In this document: in pieces, positions 26,667 to 34,536 of the stretch
Layout of the letters: each line of letters opens with the position of its first letter
How positions within the stretch are numbered: position 1 is the stretch's first letter
From: Lutispora thermophila DSM 19022
GTDB taxonomy: Bacteria; Bacillota; Clostridia; Lutisporales; Lutisporaceae
Direction of reading: 5' to 3'
Length of the DNA stretch: 64,000 nt
Assembly: GCF_900142105.1 (NCBI RefSeq)
Contig: NZ_FQZS01000017.1
Location: 29,220 to 93,219 of the forward strand
The notes under the pieces: generated by a model
Told to the model about the DNA's origin: nothing
The model's input: the letters and a program-made list of their open reading frames with translations, nothing else
Databases searched by the model: none
Translations under genes and position numbers: made by a program

Positions 26667-28013
26667 ATGTACACATCAATAGATTTATTTAGTGGCCCTG
26701 GAGGCTTATGCACAGGTTTTAAATGGGCTGGAATCAAGCCATTGATTGCGGTTGAGTGGAGTGACTGGACAGTTCAGACTTATGCAGCAACTCATGGGGC
26801 TGATATATTTGAATTAGAGAAATATCTAAACGGTACTCTTGAGAATGCTGACTCCTATTTTAAGCCTAATGACAGAACCCTGCTGATACATGGTGACATA
26901 AATAAAGTTGATGGTAGTTTAATAAAAAAGATTTTGAATAAACGCTTTGGTGTTAATACCGTGGATATCGTAACAGGGGGTGCCCCTTGCGAAAGTTTCA
27001 GCATGGCTGGAGACAGAAAAGAAGATGATGACAGGAATTATCTATTTATGAATATATTAAGAATCGCAAGAGAAGTTGATTCGGCGATGATTTTATTTGA
27101 AAATGTAAAAGGTTTATTTTCAAAAAAATTAAATGGAATTCCTGGGAAAATGTATGAGGCAATATGTGATGAATTTGAAAGAAAATTAGAGAATACTCCT
27201 AAATATAGATTAGTGAGCAGGGATAAGGATACAGTCCTTTTAAAAGCAGTTGACTATGGAGTACCACAAAACCGTGAACGTTTATTTCTTGTTGCCATAA
27301 ATGAAAAATATGGGAATGCACGGTTTAATTATCCTGCCCCTACGCATGGCCTAGGTGCAGAAAATCCATATGTAACAGTTGCAGATGCGATTTTGGATTT
27401 GCCTCAAATAGATTCAGGGGAAGAAACGGAAGTTTATGATTTTGATATCAATACTGTTACAAATCCTACAAGGTTAGAATTTTTGAAAATCATGCATGGT
27501 ATCAGTAAACCTGCCCCTGCCCATTTAAATTATAATCCTGGTACCATTAGCAGCCATAAAGCAGTAAATCATAGAGAAAGCATGAGAATGCGTATGTCTT
27601 TGATAAAACAGGGAGAAAATATGCAGTCAGCATGTGAAAGGCTAAAGGAAAACAATCAAACCGAATTAATAGAAAAGTACTTCCCTAAAAAACTTTATTC
27701 AGCAAGAAACAGGAGACTAAAAGAAGATGAACCAAGTTTTACAGTAACATCTCACTGTCTTGATGAAATGATACATCCCCGTTTAAACAGGGCTTTGACT
27801 CCACGGGAAGTCGCAAGATTACAAAGTTTCCCTGACTGGTATATTTTTATGGGGCCATATGTAAAATTCCATAGTGACCCGCAACAGGACAGGTATGAAC
27901 AGATAGGAGACGCTATCCCACCGCTACTTGCTTATAATATAGCAAAGGAAATTGTGAAGACTCTTAATTCCATATTCCCAGACAGACCCATACAGGATGA
28001 AGGTGTAGTATGA
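26667..28013 (+). CDS. DNA (cytosine-5)-methyltransferase
   Basis: 448 aa, CAGGAGGA 7 bases before the ATG. The conserved C5 motifs are in order: motif I DLFSGPGGLCTGF, motif IV GGAPCESFSMAG with nucleophile Cys108, motif VI FENVKGL, motif VIII QNRERLFLVAI, then a target-recognition region (about 215-350), and motifs IX-X RLQSFPDWY and QIGDAIPPLLAYNIA. It should methylate cytosine in the recognition sequence of the neighbouring MspI-family endonuclease. The stop overlaps the next start (ATGA). Confidence 0.93.
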   Translation: MYTSIDLFSGPGGLCTGFKWAGIKPLIAVEWSDWTVQTYAATHGADIFELEKYLNGTLENADSYFKPNDRTLLIHGDINKVDGSLIKKILNKRFGVNTVDIVTGGAPCESFSMAGDRKEDDDRNYLFMNILRIAREVDSAMILFENVKGLFSKKLNGIPGKMYEAICDEFERKLENTPKYRLVSRDKDTVLLKAVDYGVPQNRERLFLVAINEKYGNARFNYPAPTHGLGAENPYVTVADAILDLPQIDSGEETEVYDFDINTVTNPTRLEFLKIMHGISKPAPAHLNYNPGTISSHKAVNHRESMRMRMSLIKQGENMQSACERLKENNQTELIEKYFPKKLYSARNRRLKEDEPSFTVTSHCLDEMIHPRLNRALTPREVARLQSFPDWYIFMGPYVKFHSDPQQDRYEQIGDAIPPLLAYNIAKEIVKTLNSIFPDRPIQDEGVV

Positions 28014-28216
28014 AAAAGAAAATTACACTTACTTTAACTGATGAATTAGCAGACACATTGTCATATCTTAGTACAATTCTGCATAAAAACCAAAATCAAA
28101 TTCTTGAAGATGCATTCTGGGAATGGTGGGATAAACAAGATAAAGATTTAAGAAATTCAATAAATGAAATGCTGAAGATAACCAAAAAAGTAAGAGAAAC
28201 AAAAAGAAACCTTTAG
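28010..28216 (+). CDS. Small ribbon-helix-helix-like protein coupled to the methyltransferase
   Basis: 68 aa whose ATG overlaps the methyltransferase stop (ATGA at 28010-28013), so translation is coupled. The N-terminus KKKITLTLTDELADTLSYLST and the following helix NQNQILEDAFWEWWDKQD have the beta-strand, helix, helix pattern of ribbon-helix-helix DNA-binding proteins. It could be the controller of this restriction-modification system, in place of the usual HTH C protein; this is inference from position. A terminator hairpin overlaps its stop codon and separates it from the endonuclease gene. Confidence 0.6.
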   Translation: MKKKITLTLTDELADTLSYLSTILHKNQNQILEDAFWEWWDKQDKDLRNSINEMLKITKKVRETKRNL

Positions 28217-28241
28217 TTTTATGACTAAGGGTTTCTTTTTT
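28201..28241 (+). terminator. Internal terminator between the methyltransferase/RHH pair and the endonuclease gene
   Basis: AAAAAGAAACCTTTAG (28201-28216), loop TTTTATGA, CTAAGGGTTTCTTTTT (28225-28240): a near-perfect stem of about 16 bp with one mismatch, ending in a T run. Confidence 0.75.
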
Positions 28242-28296
28242 AATACTTATTTGATAAAATCTTAATGATGTAAAAACATGAAAGGGAGGTGTAAAG

Positions 28297-29472
28297 ATGA
28301 GTGATAATAATACATCTAAAACAATTCATGGCAATTTTGGCAAGATGAGCCTGAATGAATTAATTGAATTCTTAAAGAAAAAAGGTTATATAACAGAATA
28401 TCAGACTCCTATCAGGGCTGGTTACAGGGATATTAATCCTGAACAGTTCTACTTCCAGTTTTTAATTAAGTTTGAAGATGGAGAAAAATGGATAGTGCAT
28501 TCTACCACATCAATACGGACAGACAGAATAAATATCCAACAATGGAATGCATATCATATTAAAAAAGTAAAAGATGAAATAACAAAATCAATTATTGTAT
28601 ATCCTGATGATATTTCTGATACAGAGCGAAATAATGCAATATCTTACTATAATAAAATACTAAATAATCAAATCTATTCTGCCATAGATGATGTAGTTAG
28701 TCAAACAGAATTTTACACGATGGTTGAAGAGAAGCATCTTCGTGGCATGATTACAGGGCAACAGAAAGCATTGCAAGGACTTAATTTTGAAGAACAGATA
28801 GAAGTAATTCTTAACAACCAGAAAAACTTTGCAAAATGGGCTAATATTGATGAACTTGAAACAGGATTATTTTTTCCGTATTTTAAACAAATAATGGATA
28901 GTATTAATGTTACTAACCCTGCTGTTATAAAAGAAATAAGTGCTACAAGGGATATTGAGTTGTTGCCTTCTGGAGGCAAACCTAAAACAGACGTGCTACT
29001 TATAGTAACATTTAACGATGAAAGCACTAAAAATTATACTTTTAGTTGTAAAAGAACGAGCAGTGATTGGGTAAGTGTACATGAATATCCTGTTGACAAA
29101 TTTATTGATGTATTAGAAATAACAGATAAAAAGTTAATACAGACATTAGAATTATTCCAGGAAGTTGGCGGTATGAAAGCCCTTGGCAAAGAACTTACCC
29201 AATATTTAGAGAAGGAAATGCCAAAATATAACAGAAGATTATCATTGTGGGTATATGGCGGTGTTGGCGGGGACGGGAACCCCGAAACACAGTGGGCTGA
29301 TTATATAATAACATATCAAAATGAAACATCAGAATTTAAAATTCATAAATTGGATGAGTACATAGACAATATCTTAAAAATTAATGACGGGCATTTCGGA
29401 ACTCCATTCCGATGGACATATCCTTCTGGTGGCAAAGGAAAAAGGATTCAATTAAAAGGTAAGATTATATAA
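28297..29472 (+). CDS. MspI-family type II restriction endonuclease
   Basis: 391 aa with GGGAGG 9 bases before the ATG. The C-terminal half matches what I remember of the MspI sequence: GGKPKTDVLLIVTF, FSCKRTSSDWVSVHEY and the terminal FGTPFRWTYPSGGKGKRIQLKG. Asp232 and Lys252 are spaced 20 residues apart, as are MspI catalytic Asp99 and Lys119, within a PD-(D/E)xK-like core. The N-terminal 140 residues are extra compared with MspI (about 262 aa). MspI cuts C/CGG; the actual site here is not proven. It sits downstream of the methyltransferase but behind a terminator. Confidence 0.8.
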   Translation: MSDNNTSKTIHGNFGKMSLNELIEFLKKKGYITEYQTPIRAGYRDINPEQFYFQFLIKFEDGEKWIVHSTTSIRTDRINIQQWNAYHIKKVKDEITKSIIVYPDDISDTERNNAISYYNKILNNQIYSAIDDVVSQTEFYTMVEEKHLRGMITGQQKALQGLNFEEQIEVILNNQKNFAKWANIDELETGLFFPYFKQIMDSINVTNPAVIKEISATRDIELLPSGGKPKTDVLLIVTFNDESTKNYTFSCKRTSSDWVSVHEYPVDKFIDVLEITDKKLIQTLELFQEVGGMKALGKELTQYLEKEMPKYNRRLSLWVYGGVGGDGNPETQWADYIITYQNETSEFKIHKLDEYIDNILKINDGHFGTPFRWTYPSGGKGKRIQLKGKII

Positions 29473-29473
29473 G

Positions 29474-29508
29474 AAAAAGGAATCTGTTTTGACAACAGAT
29501 TCTTTTTT
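29474..29508 (+). terminator. Terminator after the restriction endonuclease gene
   Basis: Stem AAAAAGGAATCTGTT (29474-29488) with AACAGATTCTTTTTT (29494-29508), T tract included. The following 280 bases to the HEPN gene are A/T-rich with no evident gene. Confidence 0.8.
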
Positions 29509-29788
29509 ATATATTAATTACTGCAAATTTACTACAAATTTATTTTCATGCTACGCATAAATTGTTTAATACGTTATACTATTTATAACAAATTGAAATA
29601 AAATTAAATAAAATTAAGGAAAGTGATTTCTATTTATATAGGTTATATTATCTGGAAAGATTTGTGCGTGGCAAAAGTTGTTAATTAATTATTTCCGCAA
29701 CCATAAAATACCTCCGTAATAAAGGAAATTTAATGATATTTAGCGAATTAATAATTTAATAAATTATTAAAGCCAAAGGATGGTTTTT

Positions 29789-30544
29789 ATGATTGATGTT
29801 TATGATTATGCCAAGTATCCTGCCAAAGAAGAATGGATGAACATATGCGGGGACAAAGCAGACGTTATAAATAGGATTTATTTAGATAATAATACGGTTA
29901 AATTTAACCTTTCAGATTTTGTAGATGGATATTACAGAGTCCAAATGCATTATTGGCTAAAAGAATTTAACAACAGGGTATTTGATTTAATTGTTAACTA
30001 TACGTTGTTAAAATTCTATTATGATGCAGGTATCCCCGATGAAGAATGGTACAAGTCACCCGGAAATAATGGAGAATCCATAGTATATTTCCCTCATTTT
30101 GAAAAGAAACATTATGGAATCTTATATTGGTTCAGTTTTTACGTTGATAGTTATTACACAAGGTTTGAAGGATTAATCGATACTGTTTATCACATTATAA
30201 ATATAAAATACAAACTTGATATTATACCTTCATCAGGGTTCAGAAATAGTGTTTTAACAAAACTTGAGAAAAAAGATAAAGAACTTTTTGACTACTTGAA
30301 GTCATTGCCTGATAACCCTGTTTTTAAACAGATAAATAGGTTCCGCAATAATATTGTTCATAATTATAGACCAAATCAAATAGATTCAGGCTTTACAAGG
30401 ACAAAAAATCCAGACGGTTCTGAAACTATAACAATGTCAGTTGGAAATTACACTACTTCGGCTGAGTTTTTAATAAACATAAAAGATAGTTTAGATTTAT
30501 TGGCAGAAATTACAGATGTAATCAGGGGCAAAATAAAAGAGTAG
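29789..30544 (+). CDS. Cthe_2314-like HEPN domain protein
   Basis: 251 aa from ATG 29789, with AAAGGA 9 bases upstream; an ATG at 29780 abuts the ribosome site. The protein is helical, with aromatic-rich segments (YYRVQMHYWLKEFNNRVFD, YWFSFYVDSYYTRFEGLIDT), and near the C-terminus has the HEPN signature RNNIVH (Arg186, His191; R-x4-H). It resembles the family named after Clostridium thermocellum Cthe_2314. Many HEPN proteins are RNases in toxin-antitoxin or phage-defence systems; no nucleotidyltransferase or other antitoxin partner is adjacent, so whether it is an active RNase is open. Confidence 0.65.
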   Translation: MIDVYDYAKYPAKEEWMNICGDKADVINRIYLDNNTVKFNLSDFVDGYYRVQMHYWLKEFNNRVFDLIVNYTLLKFYYDAGIPDEEWYKSPGNNGESIVYFPHFEKKHYGILYWFSFYVDSYYTRFEGLIDTVYHIINIKYKLDIIPSSGFRNSVLTKLEKKDKELFDYLKSLPDNPVFKQINRFRNNIVHNYRPNQIDSGFTRTKNPDGSETITMSVGNYTTSAEFLINIKDSLDLLAEITDVIRGKIKE

Positions 30545-30901
30545 TATGGCAGGTATCTATTTTTTGTTCCAAACAACAAACTGGTAGTATGTTTGTAACA
30601 AAACGTATTTGAAGGAGAATTTATATTTTATTTTTATTTTCAAAATGCTAAATTAAAATGCTCTTACCTTATGGGTAAGGGCTATTTATTTTTATGTAAA
30701 AAATTTTTAATAAATTTTTTGAGAAAAACACAAAAATCTAGACAATGTAAAAAAAACCAGGCAATTGCTTGTGTTTTGATAGTATTTTTATTTTACTTGC
30801 AAATGTGTTTTCCTAAGAGAAAACAAATTACCATTTTAGACTTAAAAAAGTCAATTTTTTCATGTGATATAATATGCCTTAATGAAAGGAGAGGACGTAT
30901 T
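30545..30901. other. Intergenic region before the winged-helix gene
   Basis: 357 bases, A/T-rich. It contains a small hairpin CTTACC-TTAT-GGGTAAG (30663-30677) and, close to the next start, GATATAAT (30866-30873) as a possible -10 element. The upstream in-frame extension of the next gene (from 30671) reads Lys/Phe-rich and lacks a ribosome site, so I treat it as non-coding. Confidence 0.5.
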
Positions 30902-31852
30902 ATGGCTAATACAAATTTTGAAAACTTTTTAGAACAAATATGGGATAAAAAGATTGACTTAAGTGAAGCAGACTTTAATTTAAAAACTTTAACTGCTATT
31001 TTATATCTAGGGAGATATCAAATTAACCGAGGAGATGACAGAATAACTTTTAATTTTCATCAAATTAGGGAATTACTTAATCTTGATGATTCTGTACCTA
31101 TTAATCAACAAATAAAAAAAGCAATTTTTCAATTATATTTTAAGCCATTTAAATATTATAAACTGATAGGTAACTGTAGTTGGTATTTGCGTGTTATAAG
31201 GGGAATTATGAAATCGTCAGATGATACCGAGTTTAAAAAAGAATGGGCTGTTATAATTGATAGTGTCCTTCTGGAACATATTCTCCAGTCATATTTTAAA
31301 AAAATATTAATACCTAACCAGTTTTTCTTAAATTACCATTTGTTAAGTGATGAGGCTATTAAACTGTATTTTTCTATGAAACTCCAAGAGCAACTTGCTG
31401 GAAATAAAGAATGGCGAATTGATGAGATTATGGAATTTGCCAGTATTTGCAAATCAACATTTTATCGTAGCATTAAATATTTAATACAGTTTGATTTAGT
31501 CAAAAAGCACGCGGGTAACCGCAGAAGATACGAAAAAGCCACTTATAGCATAAATAAAAATCACACAGCAAATAAAGGTTATACACCTTTTTCTGCAAGC
31601 GTGATAAATAATATGCTTTATAACACAACAAAGAAACTTAAAAACGGAGAAATAAAATTATATTCCTATCTATGCTATTTAGCAGGTGGCATAGGTGAGA
31701 TAAGGAAGAGCCCAGCAGAGATTGGATTATTAATTGGTAAAGAACCTAATTTAATATCAAAGTTAGCAGATATTCTTCATGAAAAAGATTATATAATAAA
31801 AGAAACATATATTGGAGAAGATAACCAGTCATGTTGCCGTTATATTATATAA
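30902..31852 (+). CDS. Winged-helix protein, candidate replication initiator of the element
   Basis: 316 aa from ATG 30902, with AAAGGAGAGG 8 bases upstream. Two helix-turn-helix/winged segments are visible: RIDEIMEFASICKSTFYRSIKYLIQFDLVKKH (about 170-200) and the C-terminal SPAEIGLLIGKEPNLISKL with a YIIKETYIG wing. The N-terminal part (LKTLTAILYLGRYQ, FHQIRELLNLDD) is also predicted to be helix-turn-helix. The duplicated winged-helix layout is reminiscent of plasmid Rep initiators, and the element carries an iteron array; but I do not recognise a named family and the role is inference. Confidence 0.5.
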   Translation: MANTNFENFLEQIWDKKIDLSEADFNLKTLTAILYLGRYQINRGDDRITFNFHQIRELLNLDDSVPINQQIKKAIFQLYFKPFKYYKLIGNCSWYLRVIRGIMKSSDDTEFKKEWAVIIDSVLLEHILQSYFKKILIPNQFFLNYHLLSDEAIKLYFSMKLQEQLAGNKEWRIDEIMEFASICKSTFYRSIKYLIQFDLVKKHAGNRRRYEKATYSINKNHTANKGYTPFSASVINNMLYNTTKKLKNGEIKLYSYLCYLAGGIGEIRKSPAEIGLLIGKEPNLISKLADILHEKDYIIKETYIGEDNQSCCRYII

Positions 31853-32003
31853 ATAAGATATGTTCGTATATAGGTGGAAATGAGGCAAGGCAAAGACTTT
31901 ATTTTATCAAATAGATTTTTCGGGATTATTGAAATAATAAATGAAAAAAATACTGTGAATGCCAATTATATATAAAAATATGAAAGAAAAGAGGTAAGGA
32001 GAT

Positions 32004-32546
32004 ATGAAGGATGCTTTTGACAATACACTGCAAGAACATCTAAAAAAAGCAGAAATAATAGCAGAAATGTCTTGCACACTGCAAATAGTTAAGAGACTAA
32101 AAGGAATGGGTTTCAGTGTGAAACAAGTTTTGAAGATGATTGAGTTACCTGAAAATGCTGTTTTGAGGGTTTTTGCTGGCAAAGAAGACATTAGAGAAAT
32201 AGCAGAAGACGCTGTAAACCAGAAAATAGCAGAAAATGGTGGTAAAATCCCAGAAACTAAAGAATTTATAAAATGGGTAGAAAATGCACTTCAGTATTTT
32301 GAGCCAGAGGAAGATAAAGAAGAACTGGTGCCACAGGCAGAACCGCAGAGGCTCACTTGTGAACAGTGGGCACAGCACACGCCTTATGAAGGCAAATTAG
32401 AACTTTTTGATGGACAAGCGCTGGCGGACTTACGGGAACGGGAGAATATGATAATTGCCCTTATATACAACATCGGGCTGAAGCACTTAATTAAAATTTT
32501 ACCTCCGAAATCTAAAACAATCTTAAAAGAACTATTGGATGAATAA
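32004..32546 (+). CDS. Hypothetical element protein (180 aa)
   Basis: 180 aa with AAGGAG 4-5 bases before the ATG. The N-terminal half is helical (IAEMSCTLQIVKRLKGMGFSVKQVLKMIELPENAVLRVFAG) and resembles the short regulatory tails of Rpn/PD-(D/E)xK transposase-like proteins. The second half begins LTCEQWAQHTPYEGKLELFDGQAL, a segment like the N-terminus of Uma2-type nucleases, then ERENMIIALIYNIGLKHLIKILP. No catalytic core is present, so it may be a remnant-derived or regulatory protein. I do not recognise the family with confidence. It lies 50 bases before the RNase H-ParB gene. Confidence 0.5.
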   Translation: MKDAFDNTLQEHLKKAEIIAEMSCTLQIVKRLKGMGFSVKQVLKMIELPENAVLRVFAGKEDIREIAEDAVNQKIAENGGKIPETKEFIKWVENALQYFEPEEDKEELVPQAEPQRLTCEQWAQHTPYEGKLELFDGQALADLRERENMIIALIYNIGLKHLIKILPPKSKTILKELLDE

Positions 32547-32596
32547 TAGTTAAAATCGCAAAGGTAATTTATTATTTTGAGGGATAAGATAAACGT

Positions 32597-33520
32597 ATGA
32601 TAAATATAAAAATTTATACAGATGGTTCTTTTCAGAAAAACAAAGCAGGAATAAGTTTTTTAATAATTAATCCTGGTAAAAATAAAATACTTGGATATAC
32701 AAATCTAAAGTGTAAAAAAAATATACAAGCAGAATTGCAGGCTATAATACATGCACTGCAATATTTATTGTATATTGATATGAGCCTTGAAGATAAAGAA
32801 ATAGAGATTGTGACAGATGAAATTTCCATAGTGGAAGTTTTCAGCAGCCAAAAATACAAGATATGGGATTCTTGCCAATGGAAAAAGGAAAATGGCAGGG
32901 TTGTAATAAAATGTACCAAAGAATGGTTTATATTGTCTTGCCTTGTTAAGAAAATCGGGGATATGGTGATGATACGCTTTAGCAAAACGTCTAAGGATGA
33001 CAGTCAAAACAAAGTAGTTCATGGATTTGCCAACTATGCAAGAAAACTGCAATTCTGCAAGAAGAACAGCGTACATATATTGGAAGCGGAAAATAATGAA
33101 GATTTTGTATTCAAAGAGACAGTTGATGTTTCTGAAAACAGAGAAGTAAAAGAAATCCTTAATATAGGAAGACCGTGGAAAAGTAATAAGAATAAGGCGG
33201 ATTTCAAGTGGTACATAGAAAGGCAGCATGAGATAGTATATATCGATACGCACGACATAATTATTACGGAGGAAATTCATTTAAATTGCAACAGTTTAAA
33301 TTTTGGTACATTATTTCGCACTGCAGCAGAATCTCAAGAGATTTCATATCCTATTGCAGTAAGACCACTAGAAAATGGTAAGTATTCCCTGGTAGCAGGG
33401 ATAACACGATTAATTACTGCAAAGTTATTTAATATTCCAATGGTACCTTGTGTTATCACACATTTTACCAACGAGGAATTTATTAAGCAGAACTTAGTAA
33501 ATGTAGGGGGAAATAATTGA
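32597..33520 (+). CDS. RNase H-like domain fused to a ParB/Srx-like domain
   Basis: 307 aa. Residues 1-155 look like an RNase H fold: IKIYTDGSFQ (Asp9), QAELQAIIHAL (Glu46) and EIVTDEIS (Asp74) are in the positions of the catalytic D-E-D of RNase HI, but the fourth acidic residue (the AD of the final helix) is replaced by Asn146 (HGFANYARK). Residues about 215-300 carry a ParB N-domain-like pattern: VYIDTHDIIITEEIHLN, then YPIAVRPLENGKYSLVAGITRLITAKLFNIPMVPCVI. I know of no standard family with this pairing. It may handle RNA primers or nucleotides during element replication or partition. Confidence 0.6.
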   Translation: MINIKIYTDGSFQKNKAGISFLIINPGKNKILGYTNLKCKKNIQAELQAIIHALQYLLYIDMSLEDKEIEIVTDEISIVEVFSSQKYKIWDSCQWKKENGRVVIKCTKEWFILSCLVKKIGDMVMIRFSKTSKDDSQNKVVHGFANYARKLQFCKKNSVHILEAENNEDFVFKETVDVSENREVKEILNIGRPWKSNKNKADFKWYIERQHEIVYIDTHDIIITEEIHLNCNSLNFGTLFRTAAESQEISYPIAVRPLENGKYSLVAGITRLITAKLFNIPMVPCVITHFTNEEFIKQNLVNVGGNN

Positions 33521-33898
33521 AAGATAAAGAAAATTATTTTAATAAAACAAACCGATTTTAGAAATGCTTTTCTTAATAGAAAATAGAAAAGAAAAGTAAA
33601 TTAGAAACGGACTTAATCTATATAATTTATATAGAGAAACAATTTTAAAACACTATACATGGAGGAGAAACAATTTAAAACAATTTAATTAGTATAATTG
33701 TCTTTAATAATTTTTCTAATAATTTTTCTAATAATAATTCTTTTCAAAGCAGTATCTATTAAAAAATACTGTAGGGAAGAAGAGAAAATTAAAGATAATT
33801 AAACTGTTACCTTTTGTTAAAGATTATATCATAAAAATTGTAAATGCATACAAGAGGCAATCTAATAATAGATAAATAGCAAAGTGGAGGATATAATT
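33521..33898. other. Intergenic region with short direct repeats
   Basis: 378 A/T-rich bases with no supported gene. AACAATTTAAAAC occurs twice (around 33639 and 33669) and TAATAATTTTTCTAATAA is tandemly repeated at 33706-33735. A TTG AAA GAT AAA sequence overlapping the upstream stop (33518) resembles the start of the small gene at 33899 but leads to only 14 codons. Confidence 0.4.
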
Positions 33899-34060
33899 TT
33901 GAAAGATAAAAGGAAGTTGAAAAAACTGACTGAAGAAAATGAGAAAGAAGCAAAGGATTATATTAAAAATACAAAAACAAAAGAGCAGGAAGAAATAGAA
34001 AGCCTTATGAATATTATCATATGTGAAAACGAAGAGGCTCTTAAGAAGTTGGCAAAATAA
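33899..34060 (+). CDS. Small charged hypothetical protein (53 aa, TTG start)
   Basis: From TTG 33899, with a perfect GGAGG 8 bases upstream, the frame encodes 53 residues, KDKRKLKKLTEENEKEAK at the start and NIIICENEEALKKLAK at the end. It is almost entirely Lys/Glu-rich and probably one or two helices, like small plasmid-encoded proteins. There is no recognisable family. The good ribosome site and a clean stop support it. Confidence 0.5.
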   Translation: MKDKRKLKKLTEENEKEAKDYIKNTKTKEQEEIESLMNIIICENEEALKKLAK

Positions 34061-34108
34061 AATTAAAGATTTTATAAAAAAGTCTTTATTTTTTTGATTT
34101 ATTTTGAG

Positions 34109-34193
34109 AATGGGTAAGACAAATTCTATCTTTTCATAAATTTTTTGAAAAATACTGAAAAATTTTAAAATGTTTGAAGTTCTCTTACCCATT
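34109..34193. repeat. Widely spaced 11-bp inverted repeat
   Basis: AATGGGTAAGA (34109-34119) and TCTTACCCATT (34183-34193) are perfect complements separated by 63 very A/T-rich bases, just before the iteron array. Confidence 0.45.
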
Positions 34194-34269
34194 GTTATTC
34201 TGATATCTACTATTGGTAAGGATGAGAATATGAAAATTAGAATTATTAGCACAGAAAAGATAAAAAAAA

Positions 34270-34451
34270 CGCACACTATAAGTGCCAAAAACAAACAAGA
34301 GATAGGAAAGTCTCACACTATGCGTGCCCCAAATTATAAAAATTAATAAATCTCACAGTATAAGTGCCAAAAAATAATAAAATTGATAAATCGCATAGTA
34401 TAAGTGCCAAAAAAGCGCTATAATAAAAATCGCATAGTATAAGCACCAAAA
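34270..34451. repeat. Iteron array: five copies of a 21-22 bp repeat at about 40-bp intervals
   Basis: Copies begin at 34270, 34312, 34352, 34392 and 34431, with spacings 42, 40, 40 and 39 bases. The consensus is CGCAYASTATAAGTGCCAAAA; copy 2 (CTCACACTATGCGTGCCCC) is the most divergent and copy 5 has AAGCACC. Regular spacing of about four helical turns puts all copies on one face of the DNA. This is the look of plasmid iterons bound by a Rep initiator, or a multi-copy operator, near the right end of the element. Confidence 0.8.
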
Positions 34452-34470
34452 AATACATTTGATAATGTTG

Positions 34471-34514
34471 CAATAAAGCATAGGTTCTATGTGCTAAAAT
34501 CTAATGCTTTATTG
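34471..34514. repeat. Perfect 11-bp inverted repeat with nested hairpin next to attR
   Basis: CAATAAAGCAT (34471-34481) and ATGCTTTATTG (34504-34514) enclose a smaller CATAG-GTT-CTATG hairpin. It lies 22 bases left of the terminal repeat, so it may be a cruciform-forming part of the replication origin or of the recombination site. Confidence 0.6.
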
Positions 34515-34536
34515 AAAATTATCGTATATTAGAATA

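Noticed and set aside
31880..31975. 31-aa ORF (MRQGKDFILSNRFF...) between the winged-helix gene and the 180-aa gene
   Set aside because: AGGTGG is only 2-3 bases from the ATG and there is no family or composition support; could be a leader peptide but not supported.
33824..34294. 156-aa Phe/Ile-rich ORF on the minus strand across the iterons
   Set aside because: Composition is what A/T-rich DNA gives by chance in this frame, it overlaps the supported 53-aa gene and the repeat array, and it has no ribosome site.
34230..34346. 38-aa ORF (MKIRIISTEKIKKTHTISAK...) with GGTAAGGATGAG upstream
   Set aside because: It runs through iterons 1 and 2 and its repeats follow the DNA repeat rather than a protein pattern; the later iterons are not in any frame.
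34270..34451. CRISPR array
   Set aside because: Repeats are imperfect, about 21 bp with uniform 18-bp A/T-rich spacers that partly share sequence (ATAAATC), and there are no cas genes; fits iterons better.
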